Source of the DNA: Sipunculus nudus
Lineage: Eukaryota; Annelida; Sipuncula; Golfingiida; Sipunculidae
Reading direction: 5' to 3'
Assembly: GCA_026874595.1 (NCBI GenBank)
Contig: CM049320.1
Location: forward strand, 5,769,464-5,833,463
DNA: 64,000 nt
The position numbers were made by a program, and so were the translations under genes. Positions within the stretch are counted from its first letter, which is position 1. Each line of letters begins with the position of its first letter. The notes under the pieces are model-generated. The model saw nothing but the letters and a program-made list of their open reading frames with translations. It ran no database searches and had not been told where the DNA came from. Positions 50,062-62,598 of the stretch are shown in pieces.

Positions 50062-50166
50062 AACCTGTTTCGGGCTGCATTTTTAAATATATAGTTTTGC
50101 TTTTTATAAACTACACCTGTTTCGGGCTGCATTTTTTAATATATAGTTTTGCTTTTTATAAGCTAT
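50062..50166. repeat. 53-bp tandem duplication
   Basis: ACCTGTTTCGGGCTGCATTT and the following ATATATAGTTTTGCTTTTTA occur twice in a row, at 50063 and 50115, with only a few differences. Confidence 0.85.
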
Positions 50167-50348
50167 GCCCACATTAGGTAATAATTATAATGGGAACCTC
50201 ATAAACTCTTAGCATATCCTACAATCATATTTTATCAATACATGTTTTATCTTCACCTGTAATGGCGACACTGAGCAGCACTGAGTGCTGGATATTGTGT
50301 GCGGTATTGTTAATACGAATAATATTAGTATTATATTATTAAAACAAT

Positions 50349-50498
50349 TATTTATATATATATATATATATATATATTATTGCAAAAATAACCAGTATGG
50401 CCTACAACCATCATTAGCAAGCCTTCATGTTTAGGCAGTTGGAAGAATTATGGAAATTGTGATCAATCACACTAACTGAATTTATGTAATTTAAACAC

Positions 50499-50533
<35 letters not shown>
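50349..50533. repeat. Two (AT)n microsatellites
   Basis: AT runs at 50349-50376 and 50501-50533 stand immediately upstream of the LINE at 50.58 kb. A third set lies inside that LINE at 51436-51519. Confidence 0.9.
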
Positions 50534-50536
<3 letters not shown>

Positions 50537-50586
50537 CACTTGATCACATCATCCGCTCAGGTTATATTTATAAATTAATTTGTCAT

Positions 50587-51468
50587 GTGGCAATTATAGA
50601 TGACCCATCGAATAACTCTAATTATTATCCGGTGCTTATGAAATGTGATACTTACCCTAAACGTGATCAAGTTAAATGGTTTAATGCAACTGAGGATGCA
50701 ATTCAGGGATATGAAAACACAGTCGATATAACTATAAAAGTTAATACGTCTAATGATATTATAACATGATCCAACAATACCTGTTCATCACAGACCCACA
50801 TAAAACATATAGATAAGCTTTATGCAGACATTGTTCAAAGTTGTGTAGATGCAAGTTATAAGTGGCTACCATACCGAAATCAAACAAGCTCTAACAGAAA
50901 ACGAATACCATATTGGTCAGAGACGGTGAAACCAATTGAAGAACAGTCCTTGTTCTGGCACTGGTTATGGATACAGAATGGTCGCCAAAATACAGGGGCA
51001 TGTGCTGTTACTGACGTAGGACCCGTGCAGAATATCACAGAATATTGAGAAACTGCCAAAGCAAGAGAATAACCTACGTAAGCAACGTATGACAGACATG
51101 ATAAATAAAAGTCGAGAGGGAGACTTATGGGCTGAAGTAAAGAAGATGAAGTTAGGTGGCCCTTCACAGACCAGGACTGTTGATAATAAATTTACTAGTA
51201 CAGTACTAGTTTCACTTCGTGGAAATCACAGACACTTATATAATAGCCTTCCAGATAGAACGGAGGAACTAAATAATATTGTTAATCAGGCAATAAAAAC
51301 ATATCACCAAAGGATACTCTCAGGATTGGTATATCCGACGTTACGATGGCTGTAAATCATTTAAAAACCGGTAAATCCGATGGAAGATCTATTCTACAGT
51401 CTGACCATATCATTAGTGGAACACACCGTTTGTATGTATATATATATATATATATAAATAAATATATT

Positions 51469-51521
<53 letters not shown>

Positions 51522-52105
51522 TTTATTTCATTTTATGATTTTACATGGTCATGTCGCAGGGGAAATGAATACTTACGTAATTATACCAATATCAAAAGAC
51601 CCAAGAGGTTACCTAACCTGTAGTGAAAACTACAGGGGTATCTCATTGACAATTGATTTCAGCAAATTACTTGATAGTGTTATTATTCAGAAAAATGTAG
51701 ATAAACTTGGCTCTTCTTCACTGCAATATGCTTTTAAGTTTTGTTGATACGTTTTTTGTCGGAATTAATATTCCCAAGTTGTTCCATTAACTCATGAAAC
51801 GCAATGTTTCACCTACTGTCATTAGAATACTAGCAGATATCTACCAGAGACCTATCATTAAGACAAAATGAAATGATGTTGAATCTGGACAGTTTGGTGC
51901 TAATAATGGTGTACGCCAAGGGGGTGTATTATCCCCTCCCCCTTCTGTTTAATATTTATAAGGACGAGCTTTTAAAACGTCTAAGAAAATGAGGGAATAG
52001 GATGTTTTATTGGAAATTATTTTGCTGGTAATGTTTGCTATTCGGACGATCTTACGCTCTAATGTCCGACTTGGACGGGGCTTCAACAGATGATTTAAGA
52101 GGAAA
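50587..52105 (+). mobile_element. LINE endonuclease/RT fragment with internal deletion
   Basis: Plus-strand non-LTR element. Pieces in order: NRKRIPYWSETVKPIEEQSL (linker before RT), VTMAVNHLKTGKSDGRSI, GEMNTYVIIPISKDPRGYL, CSENYRGISLTIDFSKLLDS, SSSLQYAFKF, KRNVSPTVIRILADIYQR, SGQFGANNGVRQGGVLSP and FAGNVCYSDDLTL. The catalytic YADD reads YSDD. The segment between QYAFKF and KRNVSP (which should hold the AFDRV block) is deleted, and stops and frameshifts are present. An AT microsatellite splits the RT at 51436-51519. Confidence 0.8.
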
Positions 52106-52410
52106 AAGTATTGAATATATTGTGATTGATTTGATGTTGACTTTTTTCAAACAAAAACCTTTTTTGCTCCATTTAGTGTCCAACGTTGTAATTACCGTCC
52201 TCATTTTATGATTTTTTGGTACTGGAAATAGACGGTAGAACGAAAGCATTAAGACGAAAATATTTAATTACATGATCCGGTGTTTAAGGTTCCTACAGTT
52301 CGGATGACGTTTCAAAACATGTGCACGGTGTACTCGCCAACTCCTATGAACACAGCTGTTAGGCATCAATGAGCATTTTAGGTGATGATGGTGGGGCCTG
52401 ACTTCCTCAG

Positions 52411-52560
52411 ACCACGTTCGCGATGAGACCCCTATTGGAATGCTTAACTACAAGTATGCATCTTCCCAACCAAGTCAAGATTGGATATTGATGCTTGGCG
52501 AGGAATATATTTAAGATGAATATTCTGATTTCCTTATTCCTACTCCTGTACCTTGATTCC
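52411..52560 (+). pseudogene. Decayed copy of the 34471 exon
   Basis: After a CCTCAG acceptor it reads DHVRDETPIGMLNYKYASSQ then PSQDWILMLGEEYI and a stop, followed by DEYSDFLIPTPVP and another stop. The three Cys of the 34471 exon are Arg, Ile and Ser here. Loss of Cys plus two stops marks it as a pseudogene. Confidence 0.55.
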
Positions 52561-52945
52561 CAATCCAATTATTATATCAGTTTAAAAAAATATATTTCAT
52601 GGCTCATATTATTTAAAATCATAAGATACATTTAAACATTTCCATTGAGATGAAACAAAGTTCTAGGAAGGTTAAGCTTCATCTTTCTTTTTTGCTTCAT
52701 TCGAAGAAAAAAACCGCGTTGACACAGTATTATTGTTTGAACACATGATATGTTAAAATCTTTGATCTACAGGAAAAGATATCCAATCATACAAAGGTCA
52801 AAGTGTTTCCTGATTTGTGTTAACATTTACGGGTATAAGAATCATTTATTAGAATGACTGTGGGTATCTCTACATTATGTGTGTCAATATCAATCAGATT
52901 TTTTTTTCATTTTTGTTTATATGCTTCATATAACTATATATATAT

Positions 52946-52990
52946 AGTTTGGTGCTAATAATGGTGAACGCCAAGGGGGTGTATCTGTTT
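52946..52990 (+). mobile_element. Micro-fragment of LINE reverse transcriptase
   Basis: About 42 bp reading FGANN, then GERQGGV, then SV and stop, nearly identical to 51893-51935 in the LINE 1 kb upstream. It lies directly after an ATATATATAT run and is absent from the aligned position of the other block copy (35071). Confidence 0.6.
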
Positions 52991-53449
52991 AATATTTTCA
53001 TTTACCTGATGATGACATCTTTCGAAACAATATCAAATATCTTTGCCCTAGTATATTGTATTATCTCTATCTCTAGCCTATGATGACTTGGTAATTTGTA
53101 AACCATTATATGTTATCGCTAAATATTCCTCTGTCGGCTTTCACCACCAAGTCTTGGAACTCAAACGAAACCATATGTGCAAATACCTGTGTGGGATGCT
53201 AAATGTGTACCTGTAGCAAGGCATTTGGCTTGAACTATGCGCATGTTTTTATTAAATGTCAGACGGTATAAATAAGTATCACCTGATGGATATTCCTTTG
53301 TATCAAATTATATACGACCAGTATTTTGCGAGAAGAATATCAACACTTGACATTGAAAATGCTGTTTTCTCAACGACAATCAATGAGTGCATACGTGATA
53401 ATCAAGACATATATCCTATTCGTATCACTTTATCATCAGCCAATGACAA

Positions 53450-54060
53450 GGTTACATGTTTGTTTCATTTGTGCTGCTAGCGGCAGTATGCGGGCAACAG
53501 CTCAAAGCCATTGGCTTTTTTTGTATGAGTTACTCTCTCAATATTTATTCAATAAACATAGCGCGCTGGCTTGTTCTCCGTGTATACACGTGATATAAAT
53601 ATACGTCTTCCTGCATAAACCCAGACTAGATGCATTATAAATATTATTTGGCCACGAAACGGGGGATATTAAGTTAATAATAATCATTTGATCATATTCG
53701 CACCATTAGCCTTAATATCGTTTGAGGTTATAAGAAAGGAGATGTTTCATGGTTTACTTGCAGATGCAACATATGCTTTTCGTTCGATGCTGAGAAAACA
53801 ATGATGTTGATGTGAAGATTTCAATCTGCAAAGATATATAGGTATAAAACAAAGACTTCCTTCTGCTCCTCACGTTCATACCCACATTAATCAATTAATC
53901 GCTGCCGCCTAAAAGAGCATCTAAATTTGACTCTATTTTAATCTTATATTAACGATATACCTATTTTACCTCAAATGAGAAAACTATTCTTGGAAAATAG
54001 ATCTTTATTTATAACTTCCACCAGCATATATCATAAGTATGTGTAGCATAAGACATTTTC
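53450..54060 (+). repeat. Orphan upstream module, longest copy
   Basis: Matches the minus-strand 10.52-11.21 kb flank of the 65-aa peptide gene over about 600 bp (TTCATTTG, AACAGCTCAAAGCCATTGGC, GGCCACGAAACGG, ATCAATTAATC, CCTCAAATGAGAAA.CT). Homology ends near 54060, before the position where promoter and coding exons would be expected. The peptide gene itself is not present. Confidence 0.55.
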
Positions 54061-54764
54061 TGTACTAATTTGTATTGATTTATTGATTGTCGTTGCTCCT
54101 TTACTCGTCACTTAAGACGGAAACATAAGAGTTTAGGTTATATACGTATGCAGCCTCTGATGTGTGCTCAGACACCGTCAATATAAACATGCCTGTGTTC
54201 GACAGAGTTACAAACATCGCATTTTACTGTTTTAATATGGACCAAGGTCTGTCGGTGGAGTATGGTAACCCACATGATTTCTTAATACCGATATGAATCT
54301 GCAGTTCCGGTTTAATATGCATGTATCTAGGAAAACAAAGATGGAAGGAAGATTGAATATCTGGGGTTCCATCAAGATGTGACCTCGCCTGTATGTGAGA
54401 TTCTGGTCGGTTTTGATATGGAAGCCAGAATCCTTATTCGCGGGACTTCCTTCCTCTAATATTGGGTTAACATATGAACAATTCTTTTTATAAGGCAAGG
54501 TTGGGACTTGAATAAAGCACTATTTTTGTCAACAAATAAACATTTTCCATTTTACTTAAGTATCCATCCCGTTTTACTTAAATTTAATCGTAAAACTTTC
54601 ATAATTATTTTGCATTTTTTTCTCTATTTAGCAAAACATCTTGCCTGTTAGATTATGTGAATCCCTAATGATGTTGATATTAACAAAGATATGTTTATAA
54701 TAATATGTCCGTGTGTTTTAAATATTACAAAATAGATCAATTTATAATTTAGTCAAACAGGAAT

Positions 54765-55105
54765 GCCAATCTGCCATTCTTACCCAACAGTTTGGCGTCT
54801 TTTTACAATAGGTGAATTGGCCGATATATTGTTTTGCCCCGTCACATAGCCTCAAACCGGAATCTCATAAAAAACGGAGGCGGATATCTCCAAACATACA
54901 TCCTTTAGAAATAAACAGTGCACAAGGATCTGTACGTCGTAATCCATAGATTTGTATGTTTTAATAAAAGTCTAAACGTTTAAGGTAATTTAATACAGCG
55001 AATATACAGGTAATATGGAAAAATGGTTCAAGGCATAGAGCGCAAAGTGAAAAAGCTATAAATGTTTAATACAACGATTAATATGAGACAATATAGGTTG
55101 AAAGA
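54765..55105 (-). repeat. Dispersed repeat of about 0.38 kb, copy 2
   Basis: Reverse complement of 45250-45640. It sits within the segment specific to the longer block copy. Confidence 0.55.
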
Positions 55106-55899
55106 TACAATGTAGTTTCTTCCTACTTGAGAATGAAAAATAAATGGTATATTATTATATGTTACCCCCTCCTAATGTCACTAATAAATAATGATATGTA
55201 TTCAAGGGGATTTTGCAAGGGATGCTACATTAAAAGGCTCGATGTCCACGAGAAATAATATCCATTTAACTCAATTGATATTAGCTAATAGACGCACTTA
55301 ATTGGATTGACATATACGTAAAAGAAAAAAAAACTCTGTTGTACATTTAGTCAATGAGTGATGGTTATTTCAAATATAAATCGTTGACATTTTGACGTTC
55401 ATTCGTTTGAATGCATTACACATCTTTTTAAATCATACATTCAAATACATATTAATTAGACATTCATAATGATGGTACAAGCTTTAACTAATATTTTAGT
55501 ATCCATACTTATTATTTAATCATATATTGTATAAACTGTTGTCATATATTTCGGATTCTGTCCATTATTGTTTCATATTTATAAATGTAATTTCTTCTTT
55601 CTTTGAGGCTATATTTATTATTACATGTACTGTTACTATATATGAATCAAGTCTGCATATGTTAAGGGAGAATACTGACAGTTGAACATTATACATTTCT
55701 GTGTGGGCCAAAAGCTAAAAAAACCTTTACAGAAAACTTATAAAGGTGACTACAACTAAATCATAAGTTAATATTCTCCAATGAGCATTTCATATTGATT
55801 TAGATATAGCATCTGGATGAATATGTCGATGCGAAATCTGGGAATTTATCCTGTAGCGGGCGTAAGATTTGTCAGCTGAAAAACCGGTCACTAAAATGA

Positions 55900-56590
55900 C
55901 GCTTAGTGTACTTAGTAAGCTAGAGGAGCAAGCAAGACATTGTAAATGCACCATGTTGCATGTTGTGTGTACTTAGTGAATTATAGAAGCAACCGGATGT
56001 GGCAAATGCGCCTTGTTGCATGTAGCGTGTACTAAGTGAGTTATAGAAACAAGCAAGAATTTGTAAATGCGCTATCCTGCATATGCATGCTGCGTGTGCT
56101 TAGTCAGTTAAGGAAGCCAGCAAGATGTGGTCAATGTGCCATGTTGCATGTAATGAGTACTTAGTGAGAAAGAAAAGCAAACGGAATGTGGAAAATGTTC
56201 ATGTTGTGTGTATTAAACGTTGTAAATGTACTTTGTGTTCAGAGAAGAAGGCAGGATGTTGTAAATGTACTTAGTGGTTAGCGAAGGAAGCAGGATGTTG
56301 TAAATGTACTTAGTGGGTTAGAGAAGTAAGCAGGATGTTGTAAATGTACTTAGTGTTTAGAGAAGAAGGCAGGATGTTGTAAATGTACTTAGTGGGTTGG
56401 AGAAGGAAGCAGGATGTTGTAAATGTACTTAGTGGGTAAGAGAAGGAAACAGCATGATGTATCAAATGTACTTAGTGCTAAGAGAAGGAAGCAGGATGTT
56501 GTTAACGTACTTAGTGGTTAGGGAAGTAATCAGGATGTTGTAAATGTACTTAGTGGGTTATAAATGAAGCAGGATGTTGTTAATGCACCA
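55900..56590 (+). repeat. Minisatellite with two unit lengths
   Basis: About five units of roughly 60 bp (TGTACTTAGTGAGTTATAGA, AGCAAGCAAGA, TTGTAAATGCGC, CATGTTGCATG) are followed by nine units of roughly 40 bp (TGTACTTAGTGGGTTAGAGA then AGGAAGCAGGATGTTGTAAA). The 40-bp unit is the 60-bp unit without its GCACCATGTTGCATGTTGTG part. Copy 1 of the block has a single 60-bp-type unit at 36560-36625. Confidence 0.85.
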
Positions 56591-57216
56591 TGCTGTGCGA
56601 TGAACCCCGGCCGTTTTGGTAAACCAGTCCAAGCGCAAGTGGACTTCCTAAAATATGTAAGTATAATTTGTATGTTATATATTAAGATATGATTGTTACC
56701 AGATTGTTATATGTTAAATATATCTTATTTGTATCAAAATTATTTAATGTTTTTATTCAGAAAGTGAAATTTCATTTTCAGTGTTATGAATATTTGTCTC
56801 AAATAAAATTATTAAATATTATTGAGATCGGATGATTAAGGATCGTTAAAATATCATCTCTACAAATTAAAAGTGAACCTTACAGTCCTTAACAGAAGGA
56901 ACTAAATAACCACGTGGTAGAGAAGAACAGTCATCTCCAAAGTTGGTACAGCTTGTACTTTGATCATAATGCAACTTAGTACTTTATACACTAGTATTTA
57001 TTTCACAACGTAAAGTATTTATCTATTTTATTATGAAAAAAAAACAAAATAAGATTAACTACAACTTTTTCTTTATTTACCAAAATATGCACACGTTGCT
57101 TTGTGTCAAACCTCTTTTTTCAACATTAAAGCCAATTTAGGCAGTGATTGGTCAGAAGATATATACAGGTGTTATTACATGGAACACAAAAAAAATGCAC
57201 GCAATAATGAACCCAG

Positions 57217-58095
57217 TTACAGAGCTGCTGATTCACATATTACGTTATAGCGGTGAGCATCTCGCATTGAAGAAATCAAGGAGCGGTGTTCTGAGATAAT
57301 CAGGTTGAGTCAGCATTGGTGCTCGATAGTCATTCCCAAATCCTGAGAAGATGACCTTTAACCCTGTTGACCATCACCACATGTACGCTCCTACTGAGCT
57401 AACAGCAAGAGCTCAGTAAACACTACAAACAGATGTCCATATTCACAGAGGCATAATGTATCAAGGAATAATTTAGAATGCTTAAAAATATAAACTTGAA
57501 TTTGAAGATATCATACTTGTGTACAATATAGAGAAAAACTAACACAACGTACATTTGTTCTGGTGAGCAATTTATTTCAAACTAATAGTAGGTGATTTGG
57601 TTTGATTACCGTTTTCACATGAAAAATCTGCGACTCATTAAAATGGATAACTGGTATTCTCTAGAATGGTAGAGAGGCCGGAATCAATCTATTAATGCCT
57701 TGATATTGATGTGTAAAGTTGTATATAGAATGGACGAAAGTCTGGGTCAGACATTGAAATAACATAACCGTTACGTTATATCCTTAATATCGAAAAAACA
57801 AAATATATCTTGAGACCATAAATTCAGATAAATTATCGCTCATTTACAAAGAAAGTATAAGTAGACGGCTGATAATGAAAAACTAATTTTACAGACATTG
57901 GGGTAGGTATTGTCATTAAAATCAGAGTTTGTTCCAGTTCCTTAAGTGTTTCGGTGCTTACTACCTTTCCATCATGTTGTAAACAAATTCGCTCTGCTGC
58001 TCGCCAGAACATTATGAAACCGAAGTATCTGTAGCATGAGTCGTGTCGGTGTGGTGATCCTGATATGAACTTAAACCTGTAGCCGACACGGCAAC
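57217..58095 (-). pseudogene. C-type lectin gene, second copy, inactivated
   Basis: Minus strand. Exon 58095-57893 (acceptor ATGTTTAG, donor TCT/GTAAAA) is homologous to 1224-1427: CRVGYRFKFISGS, DSCYRYFGFIMFW, RAAERICLQHDGKVVSTET. The second half, about 57430-57217, reads YMW, stop, WSTGLKVIFSGFG and then in another frame LIISEHRSLISSMRDAHRYN followed by VICESAAL and stop, homologous to the exon ending at 2254. An extra stop upstream of YMW and the change of frame show inactivation. Exon 1 is still open. No PAN exon was found upstream. The copy lies at the end of the second duplicated block. Confidence 0.7.
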
Positions 58096-58654
58096 CTAAA
58101 CATATGAATGTGTTTATTCTCAATAAATCGTTAAATGCAATATTCCATAATTATGTAGATGTATATGGAAAGTTAAAAAGCCTGTTTACAGAGAAAAGCC
58201 GCCGCTCGCTCTACCTCTTTGTGTTCTTTTGTATTTCTAACTGACAAACTATTACGGACAATAATAATACTGTTATTTTCTACATCTCTAGTATACATAA
58301 ATTTATTTAGGTGATTATTGATTAATAGTATTTTGAGGGGGAGGGGGGTATTCATTAATACTGCTTTATAACCTTTAACAGAATGGAACGTATTTGAAAT
58401 ATATGTTATCGATCTAGAGTACAGCAGCTGATAAGTTCAACATTTTCTTGTCTTAAAAATATATTTAAACAACGACGGAAAAGAGTGCAGAATTATTCAA
58501 AATAAAACAAATTGTTATTTAATAATATTCTGATAATTTTTTCTTGTCATAAAAACCTAAGTGAAGAAGAACAATGGATACAGATTTGTCTTTTCTGTAA
58601 TTCGAACCCTCCTTTAAGGGTGCTCAGTCTTTTAATATACAATTATTAAAATTA

Positions 58655-61130
58655 CTTAAATGAATGAATGAATGAACATTTTTTTATTCAAGTATGTAGG
58701 CATCCAGCCCATAGAATATATACAGTAAAGAATACAAATCTGAGGTGTTTATCCAAGGTACTGCATACAACAAAAGTTATTGAATAAAAGTACTAACACA
58801 TTACTAATATTAAGAGTTATACATGGTAAAATATAAAACAGACAACAAACAACATTTTGTGTAAATGGTTGTAAACACAAAATTTAAAAAAATAACATGT
58901 ACGCATGTGTAACATATATCATAACCTGGATAGCTCGAAGTCAAAAGCCAAAAGTAGAGCACATTTACTGTTCCACAATAGACATTCTGCAGAATATAAC
59001 ATTTTTATTTTACCATAATCCATGCAACCTACATATGGTTGTGAAAACTGGTATGTTTTTGTACATGTCGCATATCATAAGTGTTGTTCATACAATAATA
59101 ATTTATGATGTTGAAGCAATATAATAATTATCATCAATTTTAAATTCATTTTTAGTAAAATAAAATAATTATAAAACATACATTAACTCAACCAATATTA
59201 TAGATCCCCCACATTGGTGTAGCAGTTACCCAACACTTTGATCAATATACATCTCTTTTTTTTAACGGAGTGGTATATATACATAGCTAGATTATTGATG
59301 TTTATTAATCATTTTTAAAGGACATCAGTTAAATAAAACCATTCATATTGTTCTGAATCATGTGTTCACCCAGATATTTTCTTTTGAGTGTCACATATAT
59401 ATTCACAATCAAAGTTATATTCTAAGATAAAATAAAACTCATCCCTATAACATTCACCCTTGGTTGAGACAGAAAGTACATAAACGGTTTGTTTTTAAAA
59501 TAGCATATTTTCTACCGTTTTCAGTTTCAAAATCATGTTGCGAACACATTAGTGTTGACATTCTTTTTTTCTATATCTCATACTAGGTACACAATGTATT
59601 TATATCACCTACATCCTTAATGATCCAGGCAAAACCAAATCCATATCTGAAAATAATATTATCTCTTTTGTGATCCAGTTATTTCTACCGACTGTAGAAG
59701 TTGGTAAATTAAATAATAATATGCTTGTTTTACAATTCTTTGCTTTGCACGTCTAGTATCTTGATCCAATATTTTATACACCTTTTGATACAATGTTTTT
59801 TAACTGGTTACCTTTCGCATTCATCTTGAACAGCAGGCGTGGGTGCTAATGAATCCAGTTTCAACAAAAACATGCAGAATTTTGTTTTGACTCTTTCTTA
59901 ATCCCCGCATCTGCCGATTCCCTTGATATTTATGACATTTTGACCATTTACTAAAGCTTGAGAACATTTATCCAGAATATGTATACGAGCTTACCGCATC
60001 AATTTTAGAACCCATGAATTTCCATTTTGTTTTATTTTTTGTTTTAATTTTCACCATTTCTCCAATCCACCTTAGTTTTCCTAAGATTCACATTTATCCA
60101 ATATCGGAATCAAAAGATTCTATAAAGTTTTAATGTGATTCTGTAGGTTTCTGTGTAATTTTGAATTAAAGACATTAAGGTAAACATATTGTCAACAGTG
60201 CTTCTTTTTCTCCTGAACCCTGCCTCTTCCTCTACAAGTATGTCTGCTTCCTGAACCCATTTTATTAACCCATTATTAAGTATTAAGTTTTCTTCCCTCC
60301 CATTGTTTTATTTGCACACGAGTATTTGAAAGACCTTTTCATCTTTCTGTACACACTTAGTTCTTCTGTTTGATTTGTAAGTCTGTATTTTTTTAATGCT
60401 TAATATTTTATCTTTTGCAACAGTACATTCTTGAACCCACCATTTCGGTGGCATTCTTGGTTTCATGCTCTCGTTAGTTTAAAGGTAAGTTTCGATAGCA
60501 ATTTATTGCAATAGAAATATCCTTTTTTTCAGCACCATCATTAAAGACATTGTACACATTCACGGAGAACTAATTTAAAAAAAGATTTATTTCATTATCT
60601 TCCCATACAAACTGATTACTTTTTCTCTCCCTGTACTGAATCCAATTATTTATAATTAGTTTATTCGATGTACTATCTGTTATCAATCTGTATATACTTA
60701 AAGTGGTCGAGATCCGGAAATGATCATACAGGTCCATAATGTTGTAAAATATTTAAAATAATCTGAATCTGCATTAATATAATCAATGACACTCCAGCCA
60801 ATTGATACTCTCGCAGAATGAAAATTTCCAATTTATGTCAGAGCCAAATCTGCCTTTTAAGATACATAGATTTAAAGTTAGACACAATTCCTGTAATGAT
60901 TTACCAACAATATTTGATCTTTGTTTTTCTTTTTCTGTGACATGCAACATTCATACATCTACCATTATTGAAAATATCATCACCATCATCATCCTGTAAG
61001 ACATCATGCAAATAACCTATTGTTGCCTTAAGGTCACCTACTATTATTACTTTGATTTCTTCATATTTGTCAATTACTTCACCGAGATTATTTTCTGAAG
61101 TTCCTTTCCGAAACATATACATTACATTGA
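58655..61130 (-). mobile_element. Decayed CR1-like LINE with (TTCA)n tail
   Basis: Minus strand, 5' to 3'. It starts with an endonuclease piece, KVIIVGDLKATIGYLHDVLQ and LQELCLTLNLCILKGRFGSD (61.05-60.83 kb). The linker PRMPPKWWVQECTVAKDK follows near 60450. The RT start is GLIKWVQEADILVEEEAGFR then RKRSTVDNMFTLMSLIQN (60.27-60.15 kb). A C-terminal piece, YGFGFAWIIKDVGDIN, is near 59620. The element ends in a TTCA/CATT microsatellite (58658-58676), as CR1/L2-type elements do. Many stops are present. Its endonuclease is related to that at 26.8-27.2 kb. Confidence 0.7.
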
Positions 61131-61134
61131 GCTA

Positions 61135-62135
61135 GTATAATTCTGAAATTCATCAGTATGCTGCAAACTGATAAACATCCTATTGCTAACATAAAGAAGA
61201 GTTTAGATCCACACAAGGCAGGTAAGTAACTATAAAATCAAGGGACATCGATTATCATGGAGGTTAAAAAGCAAATAAACCACACCGCCATGCTTTTATC
61301 AAATTATTTTGCTTATCCGAACTGAATAATTACTATGCCAGTGCATTAGTGTAATTCATGTTGAACAATGCATGTAGAATATTTGGTAACACTATGCTTT
61401 GTCTCTCTGACTAGTGTACAATGGTTTAAATATATATTATCCTGTTATCCAATCAGTGTGTCCCAATATACTTCGGATATTAACTTTAATAAAAGTAACT
61501 CTCCGGTCACATATTTCTAGAGACAGAATGACTTTACGGAAAATTCGGCGAAGCTCTTCGAAGATTTAGCATTTGTTTTCCACTTAATCAAAACTTAATC
61601 AAAGGATCCGGTGTTGTATTTCAAAATCTGGAAAACGTAAATTGTGTACCGAATAGCTGGGTGACATATAAACGGGATCTTTTAGTAGTAAAACTTTTTT
61701 TTGCCTTTCCAAAGACTGTGAGTTCCAAGGGGATGCACACCCAAGGAGGGTGTCCGCAGCACGTAATATCACTGTTTTGTATCTACCATTTGGGTTCTAT
61801 ATTTGAAGACATTTCAGAATGATCTCATTTGTGACCAACTGGAATACAAACTTTGAATAAGTCTGTAGAGGAAAACTTATCCAACATTTTATTTTTAGCA
61901 AGCCAGTTAAATATTTGTACCCATTCATTATATTTAGTGGGGACTCGCACAAGAAAAATGTAATATTTCTTGAAGATGTTTTAAATCCTGACTGTTTTGA
62001 TTGTACAGATCACCCATGTAAGACTCGACACCTCTGAGATTGATTGCGCGAAACAAACATCTCCTATATCTAATATAATAGCTAGACAAAAAATTGTAAT
62101 AGTAAGAATATGTGATGATCCCAAAGTATAAATTG
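61135..62135. other. AT-rich stretch without a supported gene
   Basis: No open frame of note, no splice-bounded exon and no recognisable repeat. Confidence 0.35.
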
Positions 62136-62534
62136 TGAAATATTTCTTTTAAGATCCAACCAAATTCCTTGGACGAATTGAGGGAGCTGAGGGCTTATCT
62201 AATCCAACCGTATGACAACCGTATAGCCCATATCACACTGGTTAATTCATTACTAGTTTAGTACAGTCTGAAGATAATTTTACCTGAAGTTAGAACATGA
62301 ATAGACCAAAGTACTTCCTATATCCGGTCCGATGTTCCAATACGGCAAGACCAACATTTCTCAACTGTACTAGACACTTGGTTTATTATCTGCACACTGA
62401 AAGTCTCCATAGAGAACCTAAGATTACCCAGGACCGTAGTGTGACATCCCACCACTGGACCCAGTGATCTGAATCTTCTACACAATTTACAATATTTGAA
62501 ATCGACTGATGACCTACGGAAAATAAACGGCAAA

Positions 62535-62598
62535 GTAACAGCGGCAAAGGAGGATTGTCAGGAGCCGGGCGCGAAAGCTTGTGAGTGTTCTGTCACAA
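62535..62598 (+). CDS. Candidate exon of family 2, copy in the inverted flank (first)
   Basis: Reads VTAAKEDCQEPGAKACECSV then T, ending with the donor ACAA/GTAAAG. It aligns with VTAAKKICQESGTIACQCSV of the minus-strand frame near 20640-20690. The part before VTAAK differs by an indel, so the true start and leader are not defined. Confidence 0.35.

Larger units (their letters stand above)
52167..57210 (+). repeat. Second duplicated block, copy 2
   Basis: Collinear with 34196-37220 but about 2 kb longer. The extra length is a segment at about 53800-55190 without counterpart in copy 1 and the minisatellite at 55.9-56.6 kb. The first part of the extra segment (to 54060) matches the flank of the 65-aa peptide gene at 10.5 kb, so copy 1 probably lost it by deletion. 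Confidence 0.65.
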
